Assembly: GCF_024199925.1 (NCBI RefSeq)
Contig: NZ_JANADR010000001.1
Location: forward strand, 7,753,501-7,817,500
Source: Bradyrhizobium sp. CCGUVB1N3
GTDB lineage: Bacteria; Pseudomonadota; Alphaproteobacteria; Rhizobiales; Xanthobacteraceae
Direction: 5' to 3'
Length of the DNA stretch: 64,000 bases
Made by a program: the position numbers and the translations under genes. Positions within the stretch are counted from its first letter, which is position 1. Each line of letters opens with the position of its first letter. Under the pieces are notes generated by a model. The model searched no databases and was not told the origin of the DNA. It worked only from the letters and a program-made list of their open reading frames with translations. Of this stretch, positions 26,326 through 36,302 are shown in pieces.

Positions 26326-28629
26326 ATGCCGCATGCATCCCCGGCGCAGAGGGTTTTCCCATTTGGCGATCAGCCGGAAGAGCTGTCGCGCGGAGATCGG
26401 AAGGAGGCGGCGTGGGACCAAGTTCTGTTGGCTGCCTTCGCCGATCGCGGCTTCAAGTCGGGTTTTTTGCCGCTGGCTGAGGACGCCGTGCGCGCACAGC
26501 CTGGCGATGGGCATATCCTGCTGCTCGCCGCCACGGCGGCGCTACTGGACGAGGATGCGGCCCGCGCACAGGTCTTTCTGAAACGCTTCCGCAAGCGCTA
26601 CGTTGCGATCGATGCCTGCTACCTGTTGAACGCCCTGGCACTCGCGCAGCAGAACAGGCTCCCGCCGGCGCGTTCGCTGCTTGAAGCCCACGGGCTCACG
26701 GATTGGCTCAACGTTGCGAACGCTTTTCCCGGAGGCCTTGAGCGTCGGGGATGGCTCTACCGTCACTACGCTCGGATCTTCGAGCCCAGCACGACCGTCC
26801 GGAGTAGGCGCTCGGCCGCCGGCCTAGTGCCAAAAGCCAAGACCCGGGTCAAGCCCAGGTCGCCCACGGAAGGGGCCGTTACGCCGACCATACCGGTTTC
26901 GTTGCCGCTGATCGACATCGATATTCCCTTCACCACCGAGCTCAATCTCGCGCCGTTGTTGGACGCCTTGCACAAGCCGCCGAACAGCGACGGCGCCTGG
27001 TATGGCTTGCGCGAACGCTTTGCCCATCTCGGCCTCGCGCAAGGCTTCGACGAGCTGCTCTGCCTGCCGCATCTGCGCGGCATCGAAACCTTCTGGTACC
27101 AGGTCGAGACCGTGCGCAAGGTGCTCAAGCAGCATCGTGGTCGCGTTCTGCTTGCCGACGAGGTCGGGCTCGGCAAGACCGTCGAGGCCGGCATGATCCT
27201 CAAGGAGTATCTTTTGCGCGGCATCGTCGACAGCGTTCTGGTGCTGACCCCGGCCTCGCTCGTCGGGCAGTGGCAGGAGGAGCTCGAATCGAAGTTCGAC
27301 ATTGCCTGCGCGACCACCCATGATGCGCTGCTGCGCAGCGACCCGAAAGGGTTCTGGCGGCAGAATCGCCTGATCGCTTCGCTCGCCCTGGCGCGTCGCA
27401 GCGAGCATGCGGCGCACATTCTCGACCGTAGCTTCGATCTCGTCATCGTAGACGAAGCCCACCATCTGCGTGACCGCACGAGCCAAAGCTACAAGCTGGT
27501 GGATGCGCTCAACAAGCGCTTCGTCCTGCTGCTGTCGGCGACGCCGGTGCAGAACGATCTCACTGAGCTGTACAACCTGCTGACGCTGCTCAAACCCGGT
27601 ATCTTCAAGACCATGAAGGAGTTTCGCGCGGCTCACGTGACGTCGGGCAAGCCGCGCCAACCGGCCAATCCCGAGCGCCTGCGCGAGTTGATGCGCGGCG
27701 CCATGGTGCGTAACACCCGCGCGGTCGTCGCGCTAAAATTGCCGCGCCGTCACGCCGTGACGATCTGCGCGGATGGCACCGAGGGCGAGGTGGCAACCTA
27801 CCGCGAGCTCGAGGCAGCGGTGCGGCAACTGGCGGCCCAGGGGGCAAATCGGCTGGCCCTTCGGCATCTGCTCGGCGCTGCCGGATCATCTCCGGCCGCG
27901 GCCGCCGCCGCCGTGCGGCGCTTGTCCGGCCGCCACGTCGATGCAAGCTGGCACGCGCTGGCGCAGAAATGGGCCTGCATCGGTGTCGGCGGCAAGGAGG
28001 CGGCGCTCCTCGACCTTTTACGTCGGAACCCGGACGAGAAGAAGCTGGTCTTCGTTCATTACCGCGAGACGCTTGAGCATCTGGCCACGCTGCTGGCACG
28101 CGAAGGATTTGCCTTCGCGCGCTTCGAGGGCGCGCTCAGCGGCCCCGCCAAGGACGCCGCCATTGCAGAATTCCGCGAGCGAGTGCCGGTGCTGCTGTGC
28201 ACGGAGTCGGGTGGCGAAGGCCGCAATCTCCAGTTTTGCAATACACTGATCAATTTCGACGTGCCGTGGAACCCGATGGCGATCGAGCAGCGCATCGGAC
28301 GCATCGATCGCATCGGCCAGCAACGCGAGGTGTTCGTGTTCAACCTTGTGACGCGCAGCACTCTGGAGCAGCAGATTTTGTCGCTGCTCGACGAAAAGAT
28401 CTCGATGTTCGAGCTTGTCGTAGGTGAGGTCGGGGCGATCCTGGGCGGCCTCGACGAGGACCGCGATTTCGCCGACCTCATGCTCGATGCATGGCTGCGC
28501 TCAACCGAGACGGGCCGCGCGGAGGCGTTGGACGCGCTCGGCCGCCGTCTGAAGGGAGCGCGCGAGCACCACGAAAGTGCCAAGGCCCTCGACACCGCCC
28601 TGTTCGGTGATGAATTCGAGACCGTGTGA
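26326..28629 (+). CDS. SNF2/RapA-type DNA helicase (translocase)
   Basis: The 767-residue superfamily 2 ATPase has a helical, possibly TPR-like N-terminal 200 residues, then the SNF2 core: Walker A LLADEVGLGKTVEAGMILKE, motif II VDEAHH, motif III LLSATPVQN, and the C-terminal lobe with LLCTESGGEGRNLQFC and QRIGRIDRIGQ. This order matches RapA-like remodelling translocases, some of which belong to phage-defence operons. No nuclease or methylase domain is visible. The partner gene follows 9 bases later on the same strand, and the two look like one unit. Confidence 0.85.
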   Translation: MPHASPAQRVFPFGDQPEELSRGDRKEAAWDQVLLAAFADRGFKSGFLPLAEDAVRAQPGDGHILLLAATAALLDEDAARAQVFLKRFRKRYVAIDACYLLNALALAQQNRLPPARSLLEAHGLTDWLNVANAFPGGLERRGWLYRHYARIFEPSTTVRSRRSAAGLVPKAKTRVKPRSPTEGAVTPTIPVSLPLIDIDIPFTTELNLAPLLDALHKPPNSDGAWYGLRERFAHLGLAQGFDELLCLPHLRGIETFWYQVETVRKVLKQHRGRVLLADEVGLGKTVEAGMILKEYLLRGIVDSVLVLTPASLVGQWQEELESKFDIACATTHDALLRSDPKGFWRQNRLIASLALARRSEHAAHILDRSFDLVIVDEAHHLRDRTSQSYKLVDALNKRFVLLLSATPVQNDLTELYNLLTLLKPGIFKTMKEFRAAHVTSGKPRQPANPERLRELMRGAMVRNTRAVVALKLPRRHAVTICADGTEGEVATYRELEAAVRQLAAQGANRLALRHLLGAAGSSPAAAAAAVRRLSGRHVDASWHALAQKWACIGVGGKEAALLDLLRRNPDEKKLVFVHYRETLEHLATLLAREGFAFARFEGALSGPAKDAAIAEFRERVPVLLCTESGGEGRNLQFCNTLINFDVPWNPMAIEQRIGRIDRIGQQREVFVFNLVTRSTLEQQILSLLDEKISMFELVVGEVGAILGGLDEDRDFADLMLDAWLRSTETGRAEALDALGRRLKGAREHHESAKALDTALFGDEFETV

Positions 28630-28638
28630 GCCGAGCCG

Positions 28639-29784
28639 ATGAGTGAACTGCGCGACTTTGTCGCTGATCTGCTGGAACGCCGGGGCGCCGCCGTCGAGAC
28701 TCTCGCTTCGGACCGGCTTGAAGTGCTCGCGCCTGCTCCCCTGCAACGACAGCTGGGCTGGCCCGAACTCACGCATCTCGGCTTCGGGACGCAACGAGCT
28801 CCGGACGCGGTTGCGATAGCGCTCGAGGGGGACTGGCTCGACCGCTTCGGAGCGATCCTCGCCGATGAGGGACGATGGAGTGAACGGGAGGTTCGGCTCC
28901 CCGCTCCGGTCCCACCCCCCAGTGCCCCCGAAAAGCTGCTCGATCGCGTCCTCGACCTGCCGAACGCGATCTGGCGGCTCCAGGGCATGTCTGCAACCTG
29001 GACACGCTGCCTGATGTTGGCGTTCCGCGTCACCGCGCTGTCGGATGAGAAGCGCGAGAAACTGATCTGGCTCGGCTTCAACCTCGCGACTGGCGCGGCG
29101 ATCAGCGACGTCCTGGCACAGCTGCGGCCGGCGCTGGCGCAAACTGCCGATTGGCACATGCCCGACACGGCGACCAAGCGCGTGGCCGGACCGGGATGGA
29201 GCTCAGGGACGCTCGCGGCGCGGTTGCGTCCGCTACTCGAGCGCGAGGCACAGGACAGCATGGAGCCGTTCCTGCGGGCGATGCGCCGCCGACTGGAGCG
29301 AGACCGCGACCGTGTCCATGCCTATCACAATGACCTGCGCGAGGCGTCTTTGAAGCGCCTGGCGGCGCTCAACCGCACGGACGGAGACCGCGCCGAGGCC
29401 GACCGGCGGCGCGAGATGCTGCGGGTGGAGGCGATCGAGCGTGAATATCGCGCCAAGCTCGACGACCTACGCCGCAACTATGCGCTGCGCGTCACGGTCG
29501 AATGGGTCCAAGCGCTTGAGATCTATGTACCGGTGCAACGCTTCGAGGTGCTGATTCGCCGCCGCAAAGGGGAGCGCATGATCCGGCTTGACTGGCACCC
29601 GCTGGTCAGGACGCTTGAGCGGCCGCTCTGCGAGGCGGGACCGGGCCTCGATCGCGTGCGCCTCGTGTGCGACGACAAGCTGCACCTGACCGATACGGCG
29701 GGCCATGCGCCCTGCAATTCATGCGGCAAGCCTTTCTGCCGCGCCTGCTTCCCGCAGGGCTGCCCGCGTTGCCGCCACACGTAA
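28639..29784 (+). CDS. Uncharacterised partner of the SNF2 helicase, with C-terminal zinc-ribbon-like end
   Basis: A 381-residue protein starts 9 bases after the helicase stop. The middle is helical with a charged coiled-coil stretch (about residues 200-280, DRDRVHAYHNDLREASLKRL). The end carries two cysteine pairs (CNSCGKPFCRACF and CPRC), likely a small zinc-binding module that could contact DNA or the helicase. I recognise no enzyme motif. Its immediate coupling to the helicase suggests a subunit of the same complex. Confidence 0.75.
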   Translation: MSELRDFVADLLERRGAAVETLASDRLEVLAPAPLQRQLGWPELTHLGFGTQRAPDAVAIALEGDWLDRFGAILADEGRWSEREVRLPAPVPPPSAPEKLLDRVLDLPNAIWRLQGMSATWTRCLMLAFRVTALSDEKREKLIWLGFNLATGAAISDVLAQLRPALAQTADWHMPDTATKRVAGPGWSSGTLAARLRPLLEREAQDSMEPFLRAMRRRLERDRDRVHAYHNDLREASLKRLAALNRTDGDRAEADRRREMLRVEAIEREYRAKLDDLRRNYALRVTVEWVQALEIYVPVQRFEVLIRRRKGERMIRLDWHPLVRTLERPLCEAGPGLDRVRLVCDDKLHLTDTAGHAPCNSCGKPFCRACFPQGCPRCRHT

Positions 29785-30176
29785 ATGAGAACGGCGGTGC
29801 GCTGCGGGCCGCTATCGCGCACTCCTGCTTAGGTTGACCCGCGATGGTCGAGAAGACGGGTCATATTCGTTCTCTGTGGCTCTATGAGAGCACATGCGAT
29901 TTGCCACGGTACGCTCGGCAAGAAGGCAGAGCGGAAACGCCGCAACCGTCCCGCCTGCAGACCGACGCGCGCCTGCCGCGCAATCGGTCTCTATGTCGGT
30001 GGCGGCCTGGAAGGTCTTATTCGATGATCGCGCGATCATTGGATGTTTTTGTGCTCTCGCCCATAACTTTGGCGAGGTATCTTTCTTTTTTCTCCTCACC
30101 GTTGACAATTTTGTCTCGCCTTCCGTAGGAAGCGACGACTCTGGGTATGCGGGTTATTCGACGGATCGGATTTAGG
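29785..30176. other. Intergenic region upstream of panB
   Basis: No gene seen. The panB promoter presumably lies here; no nod box or BioR box was found. Confidence 0.4.
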
Positions 30177-31049
30177 ATGAGCCACATTTCGCAGGCGCCT
30201 GTCGAGCGCGTCACCATTCCAGCGCTGCAGCGGTGGAAGGGGGAGGGGCGTCGTGTCGTCATGACGACCGCATACGATGCAGTAACGGCACGGATCGCGG
30301 ACCCCGTCGTCGATATCATCCTTGTCGGGGATAGTGTTGGCAATGTCTGCCTCGGATTCGACAACACGTTGCCGGTTAGCTTGGCGATGATGAACCATCA
30401 CCTCGAAGCCGTGGCGCGGACAAGACCTCGAGCCTTGCTTGTGGCCGACATGCCCTTTCTCAGCTTTCACCTCCGTCCCGAGGAGACGATCCGCAACGCC
30501 GGAGGTTTCCTGCAGCGTGGGGCCGACGCCGTGAAACTCGAGGGCGGAGCCAAGCGTGCCGAAATGGTACGCGCCTTGGTCGATTGCGAGATTCCAGTGA
30601 TGGGCCATCTCGGCCTGACCCCGCAGAGCGTCAATATTATGGGTGGTTTCAAGGTGCAAGGTCGGAACGCCGATGATGCCTTGCGCCTGCTCGACGACGC
30701 CCACCGTCTACAGGAAGCCGGATGTTTCGCTCTCGTCCTGGAAGGTATCCCGGCAGAACTCGCCGCCCGAGCGACCGAGACCCTGACAATCCCGACGATT
30801 GGAATTGGGGCTGGCCCCAATTGTTCGGGCCAGGTACTTGTGTTTCACGATGTACTAGGCCTAAGCGAAGGCCGCCGGCCAAAGTTCGTTCGCACCTATG
30901 TCGAGGGTTTTCAGCTATTGCAGGAGCCGCTGTCACACTGGGCCGCAGACGTCCGCAATGGCGCTTTCCCGACGCCACAAGAGTCCTATCGGCTTCCCGA
31001 AGGCTTGAGCGAGGCGATCTCAAACTGGACGTCCTCCGATCCAACCTGA
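30177..31049 (+). CDS. panB: Ketopantoate hydroxymethyltransferase PanB
   Basis: PanB makes ketopantoate from ketoisovalerate and methylene-tetrahydrofolate. The 290-residue protein shows VVMTTAYDAVTAR, VGDSVGNVCLGFD, KLEGGAKRAEMV, VMGHLGLTPQS and IGIGAGPNCSGQVLV, all family hallmarks, with the Glu of VLEGIPAELA in the catalytic position. The ATG at 30177 follows GGATTTAGG and fits the family N-terminus; an upstream ATG at 30147 adds ten residues. panC follows 14 bases later. Confidence 0.95.
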   Translation: MSHISQAPVERVTIPALQRWKGEGRRVVMTTAYDAVTARIADPVVDIILVGDSVGNVCLGFDNTLPVSLAMMNHHLEAVARTRPRALLVADMPFLSFHLRPEETIRNAGGFLQRGADAVKLEGGAKRAEMVRALVDCEIPVMGHLGLTPQSVNIMGGFKVQGRNADDALRLLDDAHRLQEAGCFALVLEGIPAELAARATETLTIPTIGIGAGPNCSGQVLVFHDVLGLSEGRRPKFVRTYVEGFQLLQEPLSHWAADVRNGAFPTPQESYRLPEGLSEAISNWTSSDPT

Positions 31050-31063
31050 TGTAAAGCTCAAAC

Positions 31064-31912
31064 ATGCAAACAATTACGACGGTCGCTGCGCTTCGTACCG
31101 CTCTCGCAAAAGCTCGTGACAAACGTGTCGGCTTCGTGCCGACAATGGGTTACCTGCACGACGGCCACTTGGCATTGGTCGAGGCGAGTCGAGCGCAATG
31201 CGACGTCACGGTCGTAAGCATCTTCGTCAACCCCACTCAGTTCGGGCCGAACGAAGATCTCGGCAGCTATCCGCGTGCCTTTCTGCGGGATGAGAGCCTA
31301 TGCCGTGATGCCGGCGTAACCATTGTTTTTGCTCCGGATGCAGGCGAGGTCTATCCAGCCCAGTTCGAGACCTTTATCGAACCCGGCGAACTCGCAAAAC
31401 CCTTGTGCGGGGCTTTCAGACCTGGACACTTTCGCGGTGTCGCAACCGTCGTCTGCAAGCTGTTCAGCATGGTGCAGCCGGATGTCGCGTTTTTCGGACA
31501 GAAGGATTTCCAGCAATGCGCGGTTGTGCGTCGCATGGCAATTGATCTCAATCTTCCCATCGAGATCGTCACCGTGCCAACCGTTCGGGAGCCGGACAGG
31601 CTCGCTATGAGCAGCCGCAATCGCTATCTCAATAAAGAAGAGCGCCGGCGGGCTCTTGCGATCAGTCGTGGTCTGTTCGCAGCGGAGGCCGAATTTCGCG
31701 CAGGCGAACGCGAATGCGAGAAGCTTATTGCAATCGCAAGGCGGCATTTGGATGAAGTCGACCGGCTGCAATATCTCGAGCTCGTCGATGCAGACACGCT
31801 TGAGCCTGCCTCGAATCCCTTGAGCAATCCTGCTGCTCTGTGCGCCGCGGCCTACGTCGGCTCGACGCGGCTGATCGATAACGTCATCCTTAAGCCGCAA
31901 GTGAGCCTGTAG
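31064..31912 (+). CDS. panC: Pantothenate synthetase PanC
   Basis: PanC condenses pantoate and beta-alanine with ATP. The 282-residue enzyme has the HIGH-type loop MGYLHDGHLALVE, FVNPTQFGPNEDL, FGQKDFQQ and MSSRNRYLN, the adenylation and phosphate-binding signatures. Together with panB here and panD in the biotin operon, it would supply three of the four pantothenate steps; ketopantoate reductase is not in the window. Confidence 0.95.
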   Translation: MQTITTVAALRTALAKARDKRVGFVPTMGYLHDGHLALVEASRAQCDVTVVSIFVNPTQFGPNEDLGSYPRAFLRDESLCRDAGVTIVFAPDAGEVYPAQFETFIEPGELAKPLCGAFRPGHFRGVATVVCKLFSMVQPDVAFFGQKDFQQCAVVRRMAIDLNLPIEIVTVPTVREPDRLAMSSRNRYLNKEERRRALAISRGLFAAEAEFRAGERECEKLIAIARRHLDEVDRLQYLELVDADTLEPASNPLSNPAALCAAAYVGSTRLIDNVILKPQVSL

Positions 31913-32734
31913 TCCGAGCGAACGGGTTCGACTGACGAACATCGGAGCCCGACAGCTCTGGGAGCAAAAGGGGGCAACCAAGGTGCGCGATGCCCACCGG
32001 CGGTCATAAGTGCGAGCGTCACAACATCAAGCATATTGTGAAGCAGCGGCCAATTGAGGGGCGGCCATATTGTTTCCTGCTCGCCCAATGGTGCAGGCCA
32101 CTGTTGCAACCAGGCTATGAACGGCTGAAGGTCCTCCGCCTCGCAAGCTCCAATTCGGCCGGTCTTTGTCGCTTGTGCGCATGACGGTGATTTCTCTGCC
32201 GTCCGCTACTCGCCCTTTCTGCATCCTGAGCTCAAGAGCCCCGCGGACCAAATTTGATCCGCCGTATCATCCGCATTCCGAAGCAATGTGAACGGCCTCG
32301 CCTTCGCCAAGCCAACTACAAAGGCAACATCTCGGCCGGCCCGCAGTGACCATGCGGATCGAACAGTTCGAGACGGATGGATTGCCACCCTTTGACAGGC
32401 GAAGGCAGCGCTTGCTCCAAGCCAATGCTGCTGGATGCATGTTCTCGGTCAATCTCGTTAAAATTCGTCGAATATTGGCGATTGGGCGCAGGATTTAGGC
32501 TCAACTTCGTTATTGATTGCACTAATCAAGATTGAATGACGCTTATAGTCAGCGATCGGCGAAGCCCTCCCAATGGAGTGGTTGCTTCGTCAAAATCGGT
32601 GCACATCAAGCGATTGCGCACGGTATCCGTACAAGCCGGAAAGCTTGGCGACCGGCCCAAGTCGCGCGTGGCGTGCGCGCGTAGTGCTGCGCGCAAGCGA
32701 AGACTATCCAGCTAACGCCGACAGGAGGCTGACA
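31913..32734. other. No gene seen
   Basis: About 800 bases with only short, unconvincing frames on both strands. Two minus-strand stretches near 32040-32520 are partly protein-like but broken. Confidence 0.4.
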
Positions 32735-32920
32735 ATGCGAAACAGCTCGCATAATTCGGATCATGGTTCAGCATGGTGCTGTGCGATCTGCGGTGGAAGG
32801 TTCGGTCTGATCCGCTACTACTGCTGGCGAACGGCTCTTTGTTCCAAGAAATGCGTCGACCGCCTCAGGATGCGGCGAGAAGCCGATCATAGATGGCTTT
32901 CCTGGCTGCGAGCGGCCTAG
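32735..32920 (+). CDS. Small Cys-rich protein (61 aa)
   Basis: Starts at ATG 32735 with a near-perfect AGGAGG site (32723-32728). The core CAICGGRFGLIRYYCWRTAL ends with CSKKC, giving a CxxC...CxxxC zinc-finger-like arrangement, followed by a basic tail (DRLRMRREADHRWLSWLR). I recall similar short proteins as common in bradyrhizobia, function unknown. The longer frame from 32573 is rejected because the ribosome site fixes the start. Confidence 0.7.
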   Translation: MRNSSHNSDHGSAWCCAICGGRFGLIRYYCWRTALCSKKCVDRLRMRREADHRWLSWLRAA

Positions 32921-33133
32921 CAGCTGGCAGCGTGTGCCACGCGGACGTTGAGAAAGACCACGTTCTTCTTTCTCGGATGCCCCAGTCGGATGCCGGATTA
33001 TAGGCATTCGTTGCTGCAAGACGACCTTAAATATCCATCCAGGCCGGCTCGGGACCAAGATCGGCGCGATTTCGAACGCTCGGATCGCTGACAAGATCTC
33101 AGGCCGGATGGAGACCCAAAACGGGCGCCGACC

Positions 33134-33478
33134 ATGAAATTCATCCTCGTGAATCACAGGACCCCGCACGGCGATAGAACCTGCAGCGGATGTTCTCGGT
33201 GCTTAGGTCCAGGTTACGTGCGAGATGTGCGAACAGGGGGAGGATATTGCGACTACGATTGCTATCGACGCCGTCACCTAACAGACATCGCGTTCCCTTA
33301 CCTTGTACCGCGAGCCTTCTTTAGGCGCGATACGCAAGATCTCGTTCCTGTCGGACTCGAGGCCTTGCTGACTGCCGCTTCATGTTGGCTTGAGGTCGGG
33401 GTCGCCACAATGTCATGGATCAATACGGTGGCGCGTCCTGGCGAGCCCTCTAGGTCCAAAAAACCTCCATTGGCTTAA
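33134..33478 (+). CDS. Hypothetical protein with N-terminal zinc-binding-like motif
   Basis: A 114-residue frame begins MKFILVNHRTPHGDRTCSGC and continues YCDYDCYRRRH. The CSGCSRC and CDYDC pairs could bind one zinc. The C-terminal half is less ordered and may be degraded. It resembles a group of short rhizobial proteins in its first 45 residues; function unknown. Confidence 0.5.
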   Translation: MKFILVNHRTPHGDRTCSGCSRCLGPGYVRDVRTGGGYCDYDCYRRRHLTDIAFPYLVPRAFFRRDTQDLVPVGLEALLTAASCWLEVGVATMSWINTVARPGEPSRSKKPPLA

Positions 33479-33728
33479 GCTCGGAGGAGTCGTGGAGACC
33501 GCGCCCGACAGATGGTGAATGCAGCGTTGAACTGGTTGGAGCTTGAGTGAGCGCGCGGGAGGCAAGGACCTCGACGGCTATTCGGTCCGAGCTTGTTTTG
33601 AGCTCGGCCCAAGCGACGTCTGCGTGGCAAGCACCATCTGTCCTTCTTTTCGATGAAATAAGACGTGTATAAAGATATATTCACAACGTAAGCGAGCTGT
33701 TTCAATTTTCCATCAGCGAGGATTTTCC

Positions 33729-34664
33729 ATGAAGATACGTTTCTTGATCGCGCTGGGCTGTGCAGTGCTCTTTGGATCGTCCGCCAACGCCTGGAATAAT
33801 TTCGGACACATGGAGGCAGCTGCGCTGGCCTGGAGCCAGCTGACGCCCGCCGCCAAGCAGGAAGCCACGCGCCTTCTCAAACTTAATCCTCAATACGATG
33901 GCTGGATCCAGGGCGTGCCGGCGAGCCAGCGCGACCAGGTCGCGTTCGTCAAGGCGGCGACGTGGCCGGACCAGATCAAATCGCTCAGCGACTACCACAA
34001 CGATGGCGACAGAAACGGCGATGTTGCGCCGCAGACTCCCGAGGCGTCGCAGAACATCGGCTATGCCGATCACTTCCGCCACAAGTATTGGCACTTCATT
34101 GACGAGCCGTTCTCGACAGATGGCACCCCATTGCAGCAGGCGCAATCGCCTAACGCGCAGACTCAGGTCGCTGTCTTCAAGAAAACGCTTGCGGATAAGA
34201 CGGCATCGGACGACGTGCGCTCGTACGATCTTTCCTGGCTGCTGCATCTCATCGGTGACCTGCACCAACCGCTGCACGCGACCTCTCGCTTTACGCACGC
34301 CGAGCAGGATGGCGACGCCGGAGGAAACGACGTCAAGATCAGTTGCACAAAATGTGGAAGCGCGAGAGAACTCCATGCGTTCTGGGATGGGTTGTTAGGA
34401 CCGACCAGCGCGCCACCGCAGGATGCCATCGACGCCGCGGCGGATCTTCGGATAGTGGATAGCGGTTCGACGGATGAGAACGATTGGATCCAGGAGAGCT
34501 TCGAGATCGCCAAGAGTTCAGTGTACGCGCCGCCGATTCGCGGCGGCGACGGCCCCTACAAACTCACGCAGGCTTATCAGTCAAGAGCGCACAGGATCGC
34601 CAATCAGCGGATTGCACTCGCCGGCGCCAGGATTGCGGCGATCCTCAACGATGCATTCAAATGA
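33729..34664 (+). CDS. Secreted S1/P1-type nuclease
   Basis: S1/P1 nucleases are zinc enzymes that cut single-stranded nucleic acid. The 311-residue precursor has a signal peptide (FLIALGCAVLFGSSANA) that would be cut before Trp22, the residue whose N-terminus binds zinc in this family. Other ligands follow: GHMEA, ATWPDQIK, YWHFIDEPF and the LLHLIGDLHQPLHA block, then GGNDVKI and LHAFWDGLL. The length is normal. It is a stand-alone plus-strand gene, likely exported, possibly for phosphate or nucleotide scavenging. Confidence 0.9.
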   Translation: MKIRFLIALGCAVLFGSSANAWNNFGHMEAAALAWSQLTPAAKQEATRLLKLNPQYDGWIQGVPASQRDQVAFVKAATWPDQIKSLSDYHNDGDRNGDVAPQTPEASQNIGYADHFRHKYWHFIDEPFSTDGTPLQQAQSPNAQTQVAVFKKTLADKTASDDVRSYDLSWLLHLIGDLHQPLHATSRFTHAEQDGDAGGNDVKISCTKCGSARELHAFWDGLLGPTSAPPQDAIDAAADLRIVDSGSTDENDWIQESFEIAKSSVYAPPIRGGDGPYKLTQAYQSRAHRIANQRIALAGARIAAILNDAFK

Positions 34665-34811
34665 GCGCCCGTCTCGGTGCTCATCATAGCTCGTTGCGTA
34701 CGATGGCTCGGCACCTACGTTGTGGCCGTTCCATAGTCCCGGTGCTATACCTAACATATTGATATCATTAGATAGACAACATTGGGCTCGTTCGCGAAAG
34801 CCGGGCGCCAG

Positions 34812-36302
34812 CTATGCGACCTTATTCAGACCAGCCAATACGGCTCGGAAGCTGCTCAATCCGGCTTCGAGGTTCTCGATGATTTCCTCGGCAAGGTCGT
34901 CTGGTTCGGGCAGATTATCGAGGTCCGTAAGGCTCTTGTCCTTGAGCCAGAAAACGTCGAGGCTCGTCTTATCCCGCGCCGCCAGCTCTTCGTAGGAGAA
35001 TTTGCGCCAGCGGCCTTCAGGGTTCTTATCCGCGTCCCAAGTCGCCTTGCGCTTGTACCGGTTCTGTGGGTTATAGCATTCAATGAACTCCGCGAGGTTT
35101 TCGAAGCGCAGAGGCTTCTTCTTGAGTGTATGATGGATGTTTGTGCGGTAGTCGTAATACCAAACGTCCTTCGTCCACGGCTTCTTGCTGGCTTCCCGGT
35201 TGTCGAAGAAAATGACGTTCGCCTTCACGCCGTTCGCATAGAAGATGCCGGTCGGTAGGCGCAAGATAGTATGCAGATCAGTCGTCTTGAGAAGGTTTTG
35301 GCGAATGGTCTCACCAGCTCCACCTTCGAACAAGACATTGTCCGGGACGACGACTGCGGCGCGGCCCGTCGTTTTGAGCATTGTACGGATGTGCTGCACG
35401 AAATTAAGCTGCTTGTTCGACGTAGTGGCCCAAAAATCCTGACGATTATAGGTGAGGTCGTCGGCTTCTTCCTCACCTTCGTCGTTAGTGAAGCTCATCG
35501 AGCTCTTCTTGCCGAACGGCGGAATGGCCAGCACATAATCGAAGCTCTGCCCGCTCGGGGCGACCAGAGCGTCATTGGGGGAGATCATGACATCGCCGTC
35601 AATCTCGCCGATGTTGTGCAAATACATGTTCATCAGGCAGAGCCGGCGCGTCCCGGCAACAATCTCGTTGCCATGGAATGTCTTGTTCTTGAGAGCAGCC
35701 TTCTGTGCCTTGTCGAGTTCGTAATTGGCGGTACTCGTCAGGAAGTCATAACAGGCGAGGAAGAAGCCGCCTGTGCCGCATGCAGGATCGGCGATCGTCT
35801 TGCTCGGCTCGGGACGCACGCATTCGACCATTGCTTTGATGAGTGCGCGCGGCGTGAAGTACTGTCCCGCGCCCGACTTGGTGTCCTCGGCGTTCTTCTC
35901 CAGCAATCCTTCGTAGATGTCACCTTTGACATCGGCGCCCATCGTCACCCATTGGACTTCATCGATCATGTCAACGAGGCGATAGAGCTTGGCCGGGTCC
36001 TGAATCTTGTTCTGCGACTTCGTGAATATCTGGCCGAGAACGTCCTTGCGTTGCCCAAGCTCACGCAACAATTCGATGTAATGACCCTCAAGCTCCGCCC
36101 CGCGCTTCGCTTTCAGAACCGGCCATGTGTACTTTGCTGGTATGCCAATATCGCGCTTGTAGGGAGGCTTTGTGTACTCATCCGCCATTTTAAGGAAGAT
36201 CAGGTATGTGAGCTGCTCCAGGTAATCGCCATAGCCGACGCCATCGTCACGCAGCGTGTTACAAAAGCTCCAGACCTTTGAGACGATAGGTGCACTGCTC
36301 AT
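34812..36302 (-). CDS. hsdM: Type I restriction-modification methyltransferase subunit HsdM, catalytic Asn replaced
   Basis: HsdM methylates adenine in the sequence chosen by HsdS. The 496-residue protein has the N-terminal HsdM helical domain (FCNTLRDDGVGYGDYLEQLT) and the SAM motif ADPACGTGGFFLACYDF. Motif IV, normally NPPF, reads AIPPFGKKSS: residue 260 is Ile (codon ATT, one base from AAT). That Asn is the catalytic residue of N6-adenine methyltransferases, so activity is probably lost. Overlaps hsdS by 4 bases (ATGA). Everything else is family-like. Confidence 0.88.
   Translation of the reverse strand: MSSAPIVSKVWSFCNTLRDDGVGYGDYLEQLTYLIFLKMADEYTKPPYKRDIGIPAKYTWPVLKAKRGAELEGHYIELLRELGQRKDVLGQIFTKSQNKIQDPAKLYRLVDMIDEVQWVTMGADVKGDIYEGLLEKNAEDTKSGAGQYFTPRALIKAMVECVRPEPSKTIADPACGTGGFFLACYDFLTSTANYELDKAQKAALKNKTFHGNEIVAGTRRLCLMNMYLHNIGEIDGDVMISPNDALVAPSGQSFDYVLAIPPFGKKSSMSFTNDEGEEEADDLTYNRQDFWATTSNKQLNFVQHIRTMLKTTGRAAVVVPDNVLFEGGAGETIRQNLLKTTDLHTILRLPTGIFYANGVKANVIFFDNREASKKPWTKDVWYYDYRTNIHHTLKKKPLRFENLAEFIECYNPQNRYKRKATWDADKNPEGRWRKFSYEELAARDKTSLDVFWLKDKSLTDLDNLPEPDDLAEEIIENLEAGLSSFRAVLAGLNKVA

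Noticed and set aside
28059..29261. 400-codon minus-strand frame over the helicase and its partner
   Set aside because: Serine- and arginine-rich low-complexity shadow, antisense to two well-supported genes.
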